Counted from the stretch's first letter, positions 22,780 to 35,650 are shown. The stretch is DNA of 64,000 nt from Adiantum capillus-veneris (GCA_014529385.2 CM043960.1:72555910-72619909); one strand, 5' to 3'. Translations and numbers: made by a program. The notes: generated by a model from the letters alone, not told the origin.

Positions 22780-24585
22780 CATCTACTCCTTCAGGAGCTT
22801 CCCCGTTGTGTATCCTTGAAAGATGATCAGCTCGTAGATGGGTTTTACCCTTTTTAACCACCACTGGAAATCAAACTCTAGTAATATAATAAACCAACGT
22901 ACAATTCTCCCTGTATTGCATGGTTTATTTACCAGATATAAAAGAGCTTGATGATCTGTGAAGAACACAAATTTGTTTGCGAGCAAATAATGCCGAAATT
23001 TCTTTACAGCATAAATCATTCCTAACCCTTCTCGTTCGGTGGTTGTGTAGTTCTTTTCCGCGCTGTTTAACTGTCGGCTTGCATAACAGATAGGAAAATC
23101 CATTGTTTCGTCTCAAGGTTGAGCCAGATTACTCCCGATTGCATATGCAGAAGCATCAATGTGAACATCGAATATCTTTTCCCAATCCGGTGCTTTAAGT
23201 ACAAGTGCTGATATAAGGTTTTCCTTCAGCTTTTGGAATGAAGTTTCACACTCCTTGGTCCAATCGAAATTGACTAGCAAACGATACAGAGGTTGTGCGA
23301 TGACCGCATACATGTATATGAACCTTCGATAATATCCGCACTGTCTCATAAAGGATTGCACTTGTTTCGCATTAGTGGGCCTGGGTAGGTCTACTATGAT
23401 TTTGACTTTGTCTAGGTCAGTGGTTATGCCATTTCTTGAGACAATGTGTCCTAAGATGCGGCCTTGCTTAACCATAAAGATACACTTTTCCGGGTTAAGA
23501 CAGGTTCGATATGTTCTGCATTTTTCAAAGACCTTTTGCAAATGGTCAATATGTTCCTCTCATAGAAGAGAGTGTACACAAAGATCATCCATGTAAATTT
23601 CTAAGAATATTCTTAGGTATTCTTTGAATGCGTGCGTCATTAACCTTTGGAAGGTAGCTGGGACATTAGTTAAGCCAAACGGCATAACTTGATACGCATA
23701 AATTCCCCCTTCTGTGGCAAAAACTATTTTGTGTTGATCCTCCCTTGCAATTGCCAGTTGGTTGTATCCTGAAAACCCATCCAGAAAAGAATAAGCCTAT
23801 TTTCCGGCCACCCGCTCACGTACATGTTTTGTGATTGGCAAGGGATAATTATCCCTTATGGTGGCTGCATTTACCTTTTTGAGGTTTACACACACTCACA
23901 GTTTTTCGTTGTTTTTGGGAACTACCACAATGGGTGACACCCAATCTGTATGTTCAATTTCATAGATGAATTCAGCTTCCATCAGCTTGTCAATATCCTC
24001 TTTGATTCGTTTATCAAATGTATCATTATATGTATAAGGACGTTGTTTGCTAGGTTTTGCATCCAATTTCAAAGGAATTGTATGTTGGCATATCGATGGA
24101 TCAACTCCTTTGAGGTCTTTATAGGACCATGCAAACACATCTTTATATTTCTTGAGAAGTTGTGTTAGCCGTTCTTCTTCTTCAGGCTCTAAATCGTTTG
24201 CTATATAGACCGGCTAAGGCTTTTCACCTGGTTCTGTGAGGTCTATCCTTTTTGCATTTTCAGGCCCATCGTAAGATTCTTGGTTGGTTCTTTCCCTGAC
24301 CGGTGGTGTCATGATGATTTTTCTATCCTGGATGGTAAATTTCCGATAGTGTGACGGTACATTCATGTTTCCTTTCTCTGACTCCCCTTTACCATCACTA
24401 TCTTCTTCAGTAGTCCATATATCACGTTAAGATCGTTTCAGTTCTTGGTATTCTGTTTACGCTCCAGTTTGGTCCACTCTTGGTCTTTTGTTGTTTCTTT
24501 TTTTAATTTTTGAGATTTTTTGTGATTTTGCATTAGGAAAATATTGGACTTCTTTGGGGCCTTGTAAGGTTTGGGATTAAGTTTC
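22780..24585 (-). pseudogene. Reverse transcriptase and RNase H of element B
   Basis: The minus strand encodes, in order, FAWSYKDLKGVDPSICQH (24133), WVSPIVVVPK (about 23925), SFLDGFSGYNQLAI (about 23785), QVMPFGLTNVPATFQRLM (about 23690), the catalytic YMDDL (23587-23600), ILGHIVSRNG (23450) and FDWTKECETSF (about 23270). RNase H follows: FDVHIDASAYAIGSNL (about 23160; first Asp), TTTEREGLGMIYAVKKFR (Glu) and FFTDHQALLYL (Asp), ending near HLRADHLSR. Stops at about 23898, 23800, 23560 and 23115 break it; those I checked are TGA or TAG. The sequence is close to plant Tat-lineage RT. Confidence 0.9.
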
Positions 24586-25031
24586 TAATTTGTAGGGGAT
24601 TAAGGGGACACAAAAAACCTCTTAGTGGTTTTGAGCTAGAATATGTCAGTTTTCAAAAGAAACTTACTAGTGGGGTCTTTGGCCCATATTTAATAGGCCT
24701 TGGAAGATGGACCATTGGTTAATTGGAGGGGAAGGTGCAAGTTGTTTAATGGGTAAAAGAGCAAGGCTCCATATGATGTGGGGGTGCAATCTTGACCATT
24801 GGATCTTGCACAAGATCAAGGGTGGAGGTTGAAAGGCGCCATTTGAAGTGGGGGCTCAATCTCGGCCTTTGGATCTCAATCAAGATCAAAAGAGGAGGTG
24901 AAAAGGCTCATTTTGAAGAGAGGGGAGCCTATCCTAGCCACTAGATGTCACTCAAGATGAAGGGTGGAGGTTGAAAGGCACCTTTTGATGATATCCATTG
25001 GATGAAAAAAGGATCTAATGGTTGAGATTGA

Positions 25032-25071
<40 letters not shown>

Positions 25072-25318
25072 TTCCCCCCTCCCCAATTCAAATTACATTG
25101 TACCATCATGTCATCTTCACTTTTCCAACTGTCACCTCACTGTCACACCCCCTTTTCCAGGTTTTAAAGTCTTGTAAGAGCATGGTATTCTCCTCTAAAA
25201 GGTTGTTTTGACCTAGGCAAACCAAGGGAAAGAGGGGACAAACTATGACACACCTAGCTCTTCCTAGTTGTAGAGTGTGTCCACCACCCTCTTCCTATTG
25301 GTTGGCCTCTAATTAACC
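24586..25318 (-). other. Non-coding gap between protease and RT of element B (possible intron)
   Basis: The gag-protease frame ends at a TAA at 25319-25321, followed by AAG-GTTAAT, a possible 5' splice site. RT resumes in another frame. A pyrimidine-rich stretch and ACAAATTAG, a candidate 3' splice site, lie near 24580-24610. Ogre-type elements are known to have an intron here; its presence in B is inferred from the gap and frame change. The gap includes a C38 homopolymer. Confidence 0.4.
25034..25071. repeat. Homopolymer C38
   Basis: Thirty-eight consecutive cytosines, followed by CTTCCCCCCTCCCC-type sequence. The length in the assembly may be inexact because homopolymers are error-prone. 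Confidence 0.9.
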
Positions 25319-27490
25319 TTAATCCCAAAGGGCCCCTAGAGGGTTCATATTTCTCCTAATGGTTTCTGTTTTATCTTTTCGTTCCTGTTTTATTTCCTCT
25401 CGCGTTCTTTCCCTTTGATATTTTGAGAATATTCCTGATATTTGATCTTTTACACAATCCTCTGCTTTTACAAGCATCAAATAGTGAGTTTTACCTTTTA
25501 TCTTGGGCATCAAGTTCTCTCTCCCTTTGTTTCCTGCTCGTTTCCTCCTATAATGTTCCTGGCGTCTAGGGTGCTGATTAGCAAAATCATAAAACTTGAT
25601 ATTCTCGGTTTCCCTTCCACGCTCACTTGAGGTGTCTGAACACTCATTATCAGCATCATCATTTACTTCCAGATGTTCATAGGAGTTATAAAACTCTTCT
25701 TGTTATAGTGGTTCTATCGTCTCATCTTCTCCGAGTATAATGCTTACCATGTAGTAGGGTAGCACATCATAGCCATCCTTATCGCAAAATTTTGTTGTTG
25801 GACTATCTGTAATGGTACAGACATCCAATGTTGCTAGTATGTGTTCCCATTCTAGAGGTTCCAAGGCATCTTCAGGGAAAGGTTCTTGAATATACTCCTT
25901 GTCCTCAATTACTCTTTCTAAGACGCATTCCTCTCTTCTTAACCTTCCACAATGAGAAGATATGCACATCCATAGCTCTTTTTGTCGCCCTAACCATCCT
26001 GGGAGTTCCGATCCTGTTGTAGCTGAATCAAACTCTTCCACAGGTGTTTGATTCACATCTTTGTAACTATGGTCTTTCAGGTGTATTTTAGTTGTTGTCT
26101 CGCCATGTCTGAGGTATATGTGGTCGTAACCCCAATCTTGGACCATCTTCAATTGTCGCATGAATGGTCTTTCCAAGATGATCTCATAATTGTTCTTTTT
26201 GTCGAAATCAACTATTGCAAATGTATGCTCATACTCGATCCCGTACGAAGTGACAATCACTTTTTCTAAGAGTCCTAGAGGCTTCTCCATGAACCCATCT
26301 GCCAATTGTAATTTCATTCGGGTAGCTCTTAAAGCTGGTTTTCTCCATTTTTTCCAGATTTCCTTGGTGGCGATAGCAACTCCCGCTCCACTGTCAAGAA
26401 TAGCTTTGGAAACTACTCCTTGGAATTCTACTGGTAGCATGGTGTTTCCATCTTCTCCCTCGCAATACTCTCCAACCTTGTTTAATGGTACTGGCCTAGT
26501 GTTTAGTTGAGGCCTGTCCAACTCTCTGATCCCTTCCTGTATCCTCAAGGTGGGGTCTTTCACTCCAAATTTTTTTAGGCATTTACCTATTGTGGTCCAC
26601 ATGTTTGGTCGTAACCTTAGGAGTTCTGCTAATGTGATTGTGCATGCCACCGGGGTGGACAATAACTCAATCAATCCTTGTGAATCCATCACTTTGTTAG
26701 AAGGAAGTCTTTGAGATGGGATTGCTCTCACTTCAGACTTGGCTTCATACTCTCCTTGGTAAGAGGGTAAATTTTTCAACGAGTCTGGTTGGCTGTGCCC
26801 CGAACTAATTGATCCCTGGTCTCCCCCTTGTGAATGTATCTCAAAGTTCATTTGTGACCTTGCCTCAAATTCTTCAATAAAAGGTAAGATCACATTCTTC
26901 TCTTTTCTCGTGCTATTCATGTGGTTACTCATCCTGTTAACCTCGTTGGCCTCAAGGATTTGCTTCCACAGATCATCTAGACCGTTACAGTCCTTACCCA
27001 TTTCTGTCAATGTTTTAGGCTGGAACCCGTCACTTGCCTCATCTGTTGTATTTGGCACTATGATAGGTTCTCCTCTGGACTCATAGACATTAGTGAGTCT
27101 TTCCTTTGTTTCTACATGTTCCTCTAAAGTTGGTTGGATAGGGGTTGGAGCTGGTGCTTTATGCCAATTTGCAGGTTTACCCAGTGGGTCTTCCATCAAT
27201 GATTGAGTTGTTTCAATCATCTTTTTACACATTTCCAACCTTTGTTTTTCTATTTCCGCATATGGATAAGTCATCCACCTTTGCTCCTGGGTTTGGTTCT
27301 TTTTTAGTCTGGCTTCATAAGCTTTTAGAAGCGCATCCAATTGCTCATTTACCTTGTCTACCAGTACAGATCCTCCTGATCCTGTACTTTTGGGCTCTGC
27401 TATTTCCTTGGGTACTATGGTTGTCGTGGTGTGTGAGCTTAAGCTAGCTAGATCCTCTAGCCGCTCTAATCTATCCTTTGTATGTTTCAA
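25319..27490 (-). pseudogene. Gag C-terminus and retropepsin of element B
   Basis: The longest open frame of element B (595 codons, 27490-25703) starts after a TGA in the gag frame and ends at a TAA in the protease C-terminal region; the frame then stays open to 25319. The N-terminal half is polar. The protease block AILDSGAGVAIATKEIWKKW lies near 26400 (D-S-G active site), followed by MKLQLADGFMEKPLGLLEKV, FAIVDFDKKNNYEIILERPF (the ILGRPF position) and a conserved LKMVQDWGYDHI. The enzyme would process Gag-Pol. The protein ends in an acidic and then a basic region. The active site is intact, but flanking stops prevent full-length synthesis. Confidence 0.85.
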
Positions 27491-27514
27491 CTCCTCGGAT
27501 AGAGCTGTTTGCTC

Positions 27515-28628
27515 TCATTCTTTTCTAGCTCTCACACGCGCCTTTCTAGCTTTCCAAGTGCTCTGATTTTTCATTTCTGAACTTTGGACATTGGTTTTTG
27601 GCTCTTCCATTATGGGTTCGTTCGTCATTCTTTGAGCTTGGGCTCGTGTCACCGCCTGAATAGGTATGATTGCTTCATTTTCCGACCCTCCACTGGAAGG
27701 TACTGTTTCTAGCATGTTCAAGGTGGTTTTTTCTCCTTTCCTTGGGTTTTTAGGGCAATCGGGAATCAGAGGAGTAACTCCACACTCGGTGCAATATGCG
27801 TTGACTCTAATGATTTCATCATGAGGGTAGTCTCTTGGCCAATGGTCTCCACCACACTTGTAGCAGGGTCCCTTGGGTTGTTGAGGTGTTCCTTGAGCTC
27901 CTCTTTGTTGGTATGCATGTCTCTGTCCTCCCATGCCTCCATTGGCTATGAACAACAATGTTCGTTCATCTAAGCTATATCTTCCTTCTCCTGCTGCCCG
28001 TGGAGCTGTTTTGGTGGTCATGTACTTCCTATCATGCTCCATGGTTCTGGTGTCTAGGGTTCTACCGGTGGATAATAGACAGAGTTTGCCGCATATCCAT
28101 TGGGATCTTCATAATATGCATGCATAGGCACCAAAGCCTTATCCTCTGATTCGGTTACGGTTGGTGTGTATCTTATACCGACTGGTCGTAATCCTGGTAG
28201 GGGTGGTTGTTGCCCCAACACCAGTTGTGGTCTTTCTACTCCTACAGGTCCTGGTAGGTTGCCTGCTTGATACCTAGTCATGGGTGGAACTTGAGGAGAA
28301 TCTACCTGACCTTGGGGAGCGTAAGGTCTCTCTCTCACATATCCCTTGTTATAATACATTCCTCTGTCCCATGGTTTGTCCATTTTTGTTCAATAGCACA
28401 CCACTTGGGTTGTTTAGCCTATGGTTTGGTATACAAGTTAATCTTTTTTAGCACTTCATCTACAAGCAGCTCTTGGTTTACAGCTATTTCTCCTTTTGGT
28501 GCTGACTTAGAAGACTTGCTTCCACTTTGTTGTGAAGATGAATCATCGTCAAGGTCCTTGAACTTCCCCTCTTTGTAGACCGCACAATTGTCCACAAGGT
28601 AAAGAGCCTCCTTGGTCAATTCATTCAA
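27515..28628 (-). pseudogene. Gag nucleocapsid region of element B with two zinc knuckles
   Basis: The frame 28042-27515 (175 codons) contains PCYKCGGDHWPRDYP (CX2CX3HX4Y, last Cys replaced) and CTECGVTPLIPDCP, an irregular second knuckle. Upstream pieces at 28628-28419 and 28383-28054 carry an acidic Ser-rich stretch (DDDSSSQQSGSKSSKSAPKG) and a Pro/Gly/Tyr-rich stretch. The next frame downstream (27490) continues in register after one TGA. The role is RNA binding in the particle. Confidence 0.7.
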
Positions 28629-28759
28629 TGTCGTGCTCCTCTTAATATGTAAGTCTTTCTAGAGATCCGCATTCCTTAGTCCTTGGATGAATATAAGCAT
28701 AAGTCTGGACCGAGTTGGCAGTTCTTCCACAGGACAAAACTTAACATATCTTTTTAGTC

Positions 28760-30354
28760 TTAGGGCTGCCTTTCATACAGATTCCCCATCTTTCTATTTG
28801 AATTTATGGATTTTTGAGCTATCCCCCTTTGTGAGAATTCCTCGATAAATTCGTCAAACACTTCCTCCATAGACTCAAAGTCTCTACGCTCTACAAAGTC
28901 AAACCAAGTAGCAGCGTCATCCTCTAGGGTTAGTCCCAACCCTACAAATTGGGTAGAGAAGTCTAACACCTCTTCGGCTCTAATTACATGCACAAAGGCT
29001 GCTACATGATCTCTTGGGTCTCTGTTTCCTGCGTATTTCTTGTTTACCCATTTTTGCACTTGAGAAGATCTAATTCTACGATAGTCTACAAACCTCATCA
29101 TTGGATCTCCACGTCCTAATCGATATACCTCCTCGGGTCTTCTGTAGTAGGTTGGTTCCTCTCCCAGTGGTGCTCCTAAGCCATAATTTCTAACAGTTCT
29201 CGCCAAAGATGGTTCATCCCTTCCAACTTGTTCTATGGGTGGCCCTCCAGGCTCTGTTGACCCTTGAGTCTTTGGCTTACTCTCTCCTTGATACCTTGAA
29301 TAGAGTGGTGGTTCTTGCAAATCCCTTAGCCCTCATGCGGCTTGATAACCATCTCGGGTTCGGTCTTGTTCCAATATTGCACTCTGTCGAAGCCATGCCT
29401 GCAATGATGGTTGAGTTGCTGGTTGGTTTTGGTTGTTGAATGCCTGCGGTCGGGTGGAATGTGAGGTAGCGTCATACTCTTCAGAAAAGGAATTTGTCGA
29501 CTTTCTTGGGGTGTAGGTGGCTCTTGGCACTTTGTCTGGGGCATATGCTGATGCTCCTGGACCTGTTTCCTTTTCTACCTCCTCTGGAAGAATACATTGG
29601 TATTCTCGCCCGTATCTATCAAAAAAAACTATACCCTTCCCCATAGCAGTTTCATAAGAGAATAAGTAAAGAACCTTGTCTTTGCTCAATTTGTTTAAGT
29701 ATGGTTCTTTGCTGCGAAAGTAAGAGACTATACCCTCACTCTCATGCTTGTAGATTCCCATGTTCTCATTATAAGTTGGAACCCTGGTTGTTTTCATATC
29801 ATACATAAAAATAGCTCAGGCTGATCAATGTTTGATGGAGGTTCTTGAGCTTCTGAAACCATTTTCCCTTTCGCCACATTATCTCCATATCTGTTGTAAT
29901 CTTCAGGGTTACTGACTATCAAATAGTGGTTCCCCTTTTTGTCTCGGAATCTATCTCCATCATCATAGACTCGAATTATCTCCAATCTCTGAGCCGGCCT
30001 CTCTTCGATACAAATGCACTTGCGTCCTCGATAGTCAGAATAGACTAGGGCTCCCCTCGAGTTTGTTCCCTCTAAGAAGATCACAGTGGAATCATTCAAA
30101 GGATTTGGGGAGGTGCTTCCTCCTGGAATTGGTCCGTCATAGGTGAAACCTCCTGGCTTTTGACTACCCATCATGAAGAAAGATTTGTCTGACGAAGTGT
30201 CAGTATCACTACCTTCCTCAATAATCGGTGCTAGTGGATCTAGCCTTGCCTGAGTTACACTCTCCTCGGTGGACACTAAGCTACCTTGGTCACCTTCCAC
30301 CTTCTGGTCTCTAAAAATGTATCTTCCTGATCTTAAATTCATCAAAATTATCAA
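28760..30354 (-). pseudogene. Gag N-terminal and capsid region of element B
   Basis: Three adjoining open frames (30354-29794, 29806-29333 and 29320-28760) follow one another on the minus strand. The first begins MIILMNLRSGRYIFRDQKVE and contains repeated Y/F-R-D..G-R-(K/E) segments (SDYRGRKCICIE; FFDRYGREYQCILPE in the second), which suggest an internally duplicated domain. The third has the Retrotrans_gag-like stretch RDPRDHVAAFVHVIRAEEVLD, then DDAATWFDFVERRDFESMEE. It lies close to the leader, as expected for gag. The frame is shifted between the parts. Confidence 0.65.
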
Positions 30355-31010
30355 AGCAATTTACCACAAATCCAACCACTCACCTGGCAAAGGATCAATC
30401 TCTCCACAACTTCTTGCTTTGCTGCTGAATATACATGTACACAAGCATTTAATTTTGGCAATCGAATCATAGCATTTATCTGCTAAAGGTTATCTTAGTA
30501 ATGATTGGTATAACTGGAGAGTTAATCTCAACAACTACTGTATTTTATACACTGCTGATGTTCTGGATTAGGTTTGCTACTCTGGAACTATACTTCCCTC
30601 GGATGTTGCTCAATTTACGTGAAAAAGTATGAATTCAGTCTTTGCTCCGTCAAATGGACAAACAAGGTCCAAATTCACTTCTGAAAGAAGTTCTGGAACC
30701 CTTGAGCCAAATGGAATCTCATTGTCTAAGCCCGGTCAAATTTTCTCTTCAGTAGGCTCCAATACACATCCTACGCGTAGGATGTCTCCTGCTTTGTTTT
30801 GCCTGGATTTTTGCACTATGGATTCCCCTTGATGTGCTAAGTCCACAGCTATTTTTACTTTTTGATTTGGACACCCATAAGCTGGTCAATGGATCAGAAA
30901 TCTGTTCCGATAGCCTGTTGTTGCTGATCTTGATCAATCTAATCAACTCCAATTTTGACCAAAATTGACTAGGAGGCTTGCCTCAGGCTATACAACACCT
31001 TGCTATGCCC
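30355..31010. other. Leader of element B, inner part, with one palindrome
   Basis: This non-coding part of the 5' leader continues beyond copia C at 36241. A palindrome copy with a perfect CTACGCGTAG centre lies at 30765-30786. Confidence 0.6.
30765..30786. repeat. Palindrome copy 5 (element B leader)
   Basis: The core is identical to the array core ACATCCTACGCGTAGGATGT. It is followed by TCTCC, as at 18103 and 36847. After subtracting copia C and its duplicated target it lies 279 bp from the next copy (36279), so it is in phase with the ~284-bp units. Confidence 0.9.
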
Positions 31011-31328
31011 TGTAAAGAATGACGATGCAAGAGACCTACACAAGACAAGCACAAAGCACACAAGAGATGGAAAGCTTCTTCTTCTTCTTTACTGAAAAGA
31101 GAGTACAAAATGACTAAGTGCTAAAGCTGAAAAGTAGATGTACATGCGGTCACTAAGTGTGAACTCGCTAGAAGCGTACTAGGCTGGCACTATAAGTGTA
31201 GTCCAGCTATAGAATCACTGGCAGAGATCCTCCGTGTCGGTCACCTAACGCGCCAGTGAGTAAATGCCATAAGCGGCCAAGACCTGTAGTGGATGCCAGC
31301 TCAAGGTGTAGAGCTCGACATCTCAACA
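31011..31328 (-). repeat. 3' LTR of copia C
   Basis: Direct repeat of 35918-36240. It ends TCTCAACA and is followed by CTCCCCCTCGAGC, the complement of the polypurine tract. The last codons of gag-pol overlap its edge at 31301-31328. Confidence 0.95.
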
Positions 31329-34300
31329 CTCCCCCTCGAGCTCTGCATGTCGCAGAGTCCAAGCATAGTCCGGAAACGTCGAAGCTTCTCAGCTCCGAGG
31401 GCCTTGGTAAAGATATCCGCTATCTGCTCCTCTATGCTGACATAGACCAAGTCGATGTCGCCCGCCAACACTCGCTCTCGAACGTAGTGGTAATGGACCT
31501 CTATGTGTTTGGTCCTGGCATGGAACACTGGGTTCCTAGCCAACTGCATGCTGCTGAGGTTGTCACAATGGATGAAAATCTGCTGGTCCACCTGCGCTCC
31601 CAAGTCCTCAAGTAATGTGCGTAGCCAAGCTACCTCGCACGCCGCAACTGGTGCACCTCTGTACTCGGCCTCTGTGCTCGATAAAGCAAACGTAGGCTGC
31701 TTTTTGCTGCTCCAAGTAACAACAGCACTCCCAAAAGAGAACATGAAGCCACTCGTAGATCTCCTATCAACAATGCTACCTGCCCAATCTGCATCTGTAT
31801 ACCCATACAATGCTAATGGTGCATCTGCTGCATAGAACAATGCGTAGTCAAGAGTCCCTTGCACATACCTAAGTGTGCGTCGTACTCCATCCAAATGTGG
31901 CTTCCTCGGAAGTTGCATGAACTAACTCTCCAAGCCTACTGTGTAGCTCAAGTCTAGCCTCGTGATAGTCAAGTAGATTAGACTACCCACCATCTTCCTG
32001 TACATATTGACATCCTCAACAACATCACCCTTCTCTGCACTCAGCTTTGCATTCACATCCAAGGGAATAGAAATTGGCTTACAATCAGCCATACCATACT
32101 TTGACAACATGTCCAAAGCATACTGTCTTTGTGATAGCCATACACCCTCTGGAGTCGTGATCACCTCAATGCCAAGAAAGTAGCGCAACTCGCCTAAATC
32201 TTTCATTTCAAACTCCTGTTTGAGAAGACCCTTCACATGGTCAATCTCCATAGCATTGTCACCAACAATAATAAGATCATCTACATATATGGTAATGACC
32301 ACAATCCCCACATCACTCTCACGTACATAGAGTGAATGATCAGCATGAGCTCTCCTAAAACCAATACTGACAAGATACTTGGCAATCCTGTCATACCATG
32401 CTCTAGAGCCCTGCTTCAAACCATACAAAGCTTTGAGAAGTCTGCATACATAATCTGGGTAACCTGGATCGACATAACCAGGTGGCTAATCCATATACAC
32501 TTCCTCTTGCAACTCACCATTCAAGAAGGCATTATTTACATCCATTTGATGCATAATCCATCCTCTAGATGTAGCCACTGCTATGACAGCTCTCACAGTC
32601 GTCATCTTTGCCGCTGGAGCAAAGGTCTCCTCATAGTCTATGCCATACGTCTGTGCATAACCCTTTGCGACAAGCCTTGCCTTGTGATGCTCAATGTTAC
32701 CATCAGCCTTATGCTTGGTTTTATACACCCATTTACAGCCAATAGCTTTCTTGCCACTTGGCAATGGCACCAACTCCCATGTGTCGTTTGCTTCCAATGC
32801 AGCCATCTCTTCATTCATTGCATCATCCCAATGCACATTTCCAACTGCATCCTCAAAACATGTGGGCTCCACATCCTGTATCACCTTAGCCATGTAGGCT
32901 TGGTGATGTGCTAGATACCCATCATAAGTCAATTTCTAAACTGGATTTCTGACTCTATTAGATCTGCGCGGTCCTGGGTCACTCCTTTGCCCTCTAGCAT
33001 CTTCTTGTACTTTCCTTACACCAGGTGTCCTGACAGCCGAAATTCCAAATTCCTCATCAAGACTTTGTTCAGAACCATCTGAATCCATGTCTACATGTGA
33101 AAAACCTGATGATGCATCAGCCATAAAGGGAGGTTCATCAACCTTTTCCTTTCCTTTTTGTGATACATTCCCTGTACCTGTTGGTGGAGTAACCTGCGTA
33201 CGTAGTCTACCATTCCATGGTTTCTCAACAGAGCCACGAGAAGAGGACTCTTGTGTTCCACTCAAAACCTGTGACTGTGGCCTCACATTTTGTACAACCA
33301 CATCATCTTTTACATCAGTCCCAATAGTGCCATATGCATTACTGTACCAGCTGCTTATCTCATCAAAGACTACATCTCTGCTCACTCGTAATTCTCGTGT
33401 AGTAGGATTGTAGCACTTGTACCCATTTTGTTCAAGGGAATATCCCACAAGAATACATTTCTCTGCTTTAGGATCCAATTTCTTACGCAACTCATCTGGT
33501 ACATGCACGTAAGCTATGCAGCCAAACACTTTCAAGTGTGCCAAATCAGGCTTTGTACCTGTAAACTATTCCTCAGGTGTTACATCATGCACCGCAGTTG
33601 TAGGTGTCCTATTCATAATGTACACAGCTGTATTTACGGCTTCAGCTCAGAAATGATGAGGCATGTTCTTCTCATTCATCAATGCACGTGCAACCTCTGC
33701 AATGTGCCTGTTTTTCCTTTCTGCGACCCCATTCTGTTGTGGAGTATATCTGCATGTAAACTGCCTGCGTATACCATGCATTCGCAGAAAATATGAAAAA
33801 TCATTGAAGAAGTACTCTCCCCCTCCATCTGACCTCAATGTCTTGATTTACATATCTGTCTCCTTCTCAATCATGACTTTGAAGTCTTGAAAGTCACCAA
33901 ACACTTCACTTTTGTTACGCATGAAGTAGATCCATACTTTCCTTGTATGGTCATCAATGAAAGAGACATAATACCTGCAACCATGTATACTTGCAGTATC
34001 GGTTGGACCCCAAACATCTGTGTGCACCACCTCAAGTGGCTTTTTACATACATTGCGCTCATGTGGAAATGAGCCCTTTGACTGTTTTCCAAACTGGCAT
34101 GCTGGACACACTTTATGCATACCATCCACCTTGAATTTGGGCAAACCTTTTACAATCTGTTTTGATTGCATGCTATGCAATCTCTGCTCATTGACATGGC
34201 CAATGCGTTTGTGCCAAATGTCAACATCAGCCACAACACCTGTGCCCTGTTCAAATAATGCAGCTTTTACCTCAGGCATGTCTACATTCAGCGTAAACAT

Positions 34301-35650
34301 TCTGCCCACACATTTGCCCTCTGTGATCAGCTTACAGCCATTCTGGAAATCTTCTACATAACAACCATTTGGATTGAAGCGAACCTGCAAACCCTACTCA
34401 ACCATTTGTCCAACAGAAACAAGATTCTTTGTAATGTTTGGGACATGAAGTACATCTGCTAAGTACTTTGATTTCCCACTCTTCGTATTTAGAGGTATGT
34501 CCCCTACATGAGCAATGGGGTGAGCTGTGTCATCTCCTGTCTGCACATAGCCTGACACATCTGGTTTGCGCATATCTCTAAACCACTCTCCACGAGACGT
34601 CATGTGATTAGAGGCACCTGAATCCACATACCAAACATCATCTTGGGTGGAATTCTCTGCAGTCATTGTATTCATTACATGCTGCATAACAAACATGCGC
34701 TCGTTTTTGCTGTCATCTGCATCTCTGCTAGTAGATGCATAGTTGCCCTATTCTCTCTTTCCACTTGCTTTTCCCTTTGGACAGTCACGTGACATGTGAC
34801 CTCTTTCACCACAAGTCCAACATTCTCTCCTATCTCGAGTATGTTGCTGCCTGCTTGATCCTGCACCACGACCTCTTTGACTCCCCCTGCCTTGAGACTG
34901 GTTTTCCCTGCCACCTGTATTGTTTTGATTTGATTGACCTTCCAGAAATTGGCCCCTGCAACCCCTTGGGCCTCGACCATGACCTCTACCTCTACCTCTG
35001 TTGGAGTTAGAATAGAAGGCCTGTTCAGAATTATTTCTGCCATGAGAAGAAGATGTGTCAAGGTTCTTCTCCTCAAGAATAAGCATAGAAATCAAATCTT
35101 GGAACACGGGGATGTCGTCTCTTGTATTCATGGAAGACCTAAAATGTACATACTCATCTCCTAAACCATCCAAGCATGCACGGACAATGTCATCGTCTTC
35201 CACTGAGACTTTAATAGATCCAAGAGCCTCAATGATACTCTTGATCTTCAAGGCATAATCATTGATTGAGAGGTTGTTCCTCTTAACCTGATTTAGCTCC
35301 GACTTTAGTTGAAGCTTCTTGGCCTTGGTGTTCACCTCGAATACTCTGCCTGAGTTTCTCCATGCAATGGCGGGGGTTTCAGCATCCTGTAGATAGCCCA
35401 TCATGCCATCTGTGATGCTCATAGAAAGCCAATACATCACTTTGCTCTGGCCTTGTTGCCAGTCCCTCAAAGCTTTCCTTTGTTCTGCTGTAGCATTTGC
35501 CTCGGGAATCTCTAGTTCCTTTTCATTGTCTCCTTCTACATAGTCCCAATAACCTTTTCCTTTTAGGAAATTTGTTATTCTGAACTTCCATGCAGGGTAG
35601 TTATTTTTCTCAAGCTTCTCAGTAACAATCTGACTGAAACCGTTAGACAT
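31301..35650 (-). pseudogene. Gag-pol polyprotein of copia C, single frame with eight nonsense codons
   Basis: One frame of 1450 codons runs without any frameshift. Gag (YWDYVEG; KSELNQVKRNNLSINDYALK), knuckle CWTCGERGHMSRDC (CX2CX4HX4C), protease WYVDSGASNHMT near 34620, pre-integrase WHKRIGHVN, integrase (FIDDHTRKVWIYF; LRSDGGGEYF; QQNGVAERKNRH), RT (KWVYKTKHKADG; YVDDLIIVG near 32275) and RNase H (YGYTDADWAGSIVDRRSTSG; LSSTEAEY; ADIFTKAL) are all present. Stops lie at 34748-50 TAG, 34394-96 TAG, 33848-50 TAA, 33647-49 TGA, 33566-68 TAG, 32936-38 TAG, 32486-88 TAG and 31922-24 TAG. By family consensus seven replace Gln and one Trp; all are single transitions. Confidence 0.95.

Noticed and set aside
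31301-35650. TAG reassigned to Gln, or programmed read-through
   Set aside because: Many Gln codons remain CAG/CAA in the same frames, TGA and TAA also occur, and frameshifts accompany stops in other elements. Decay of methylated cytosine is simpler.
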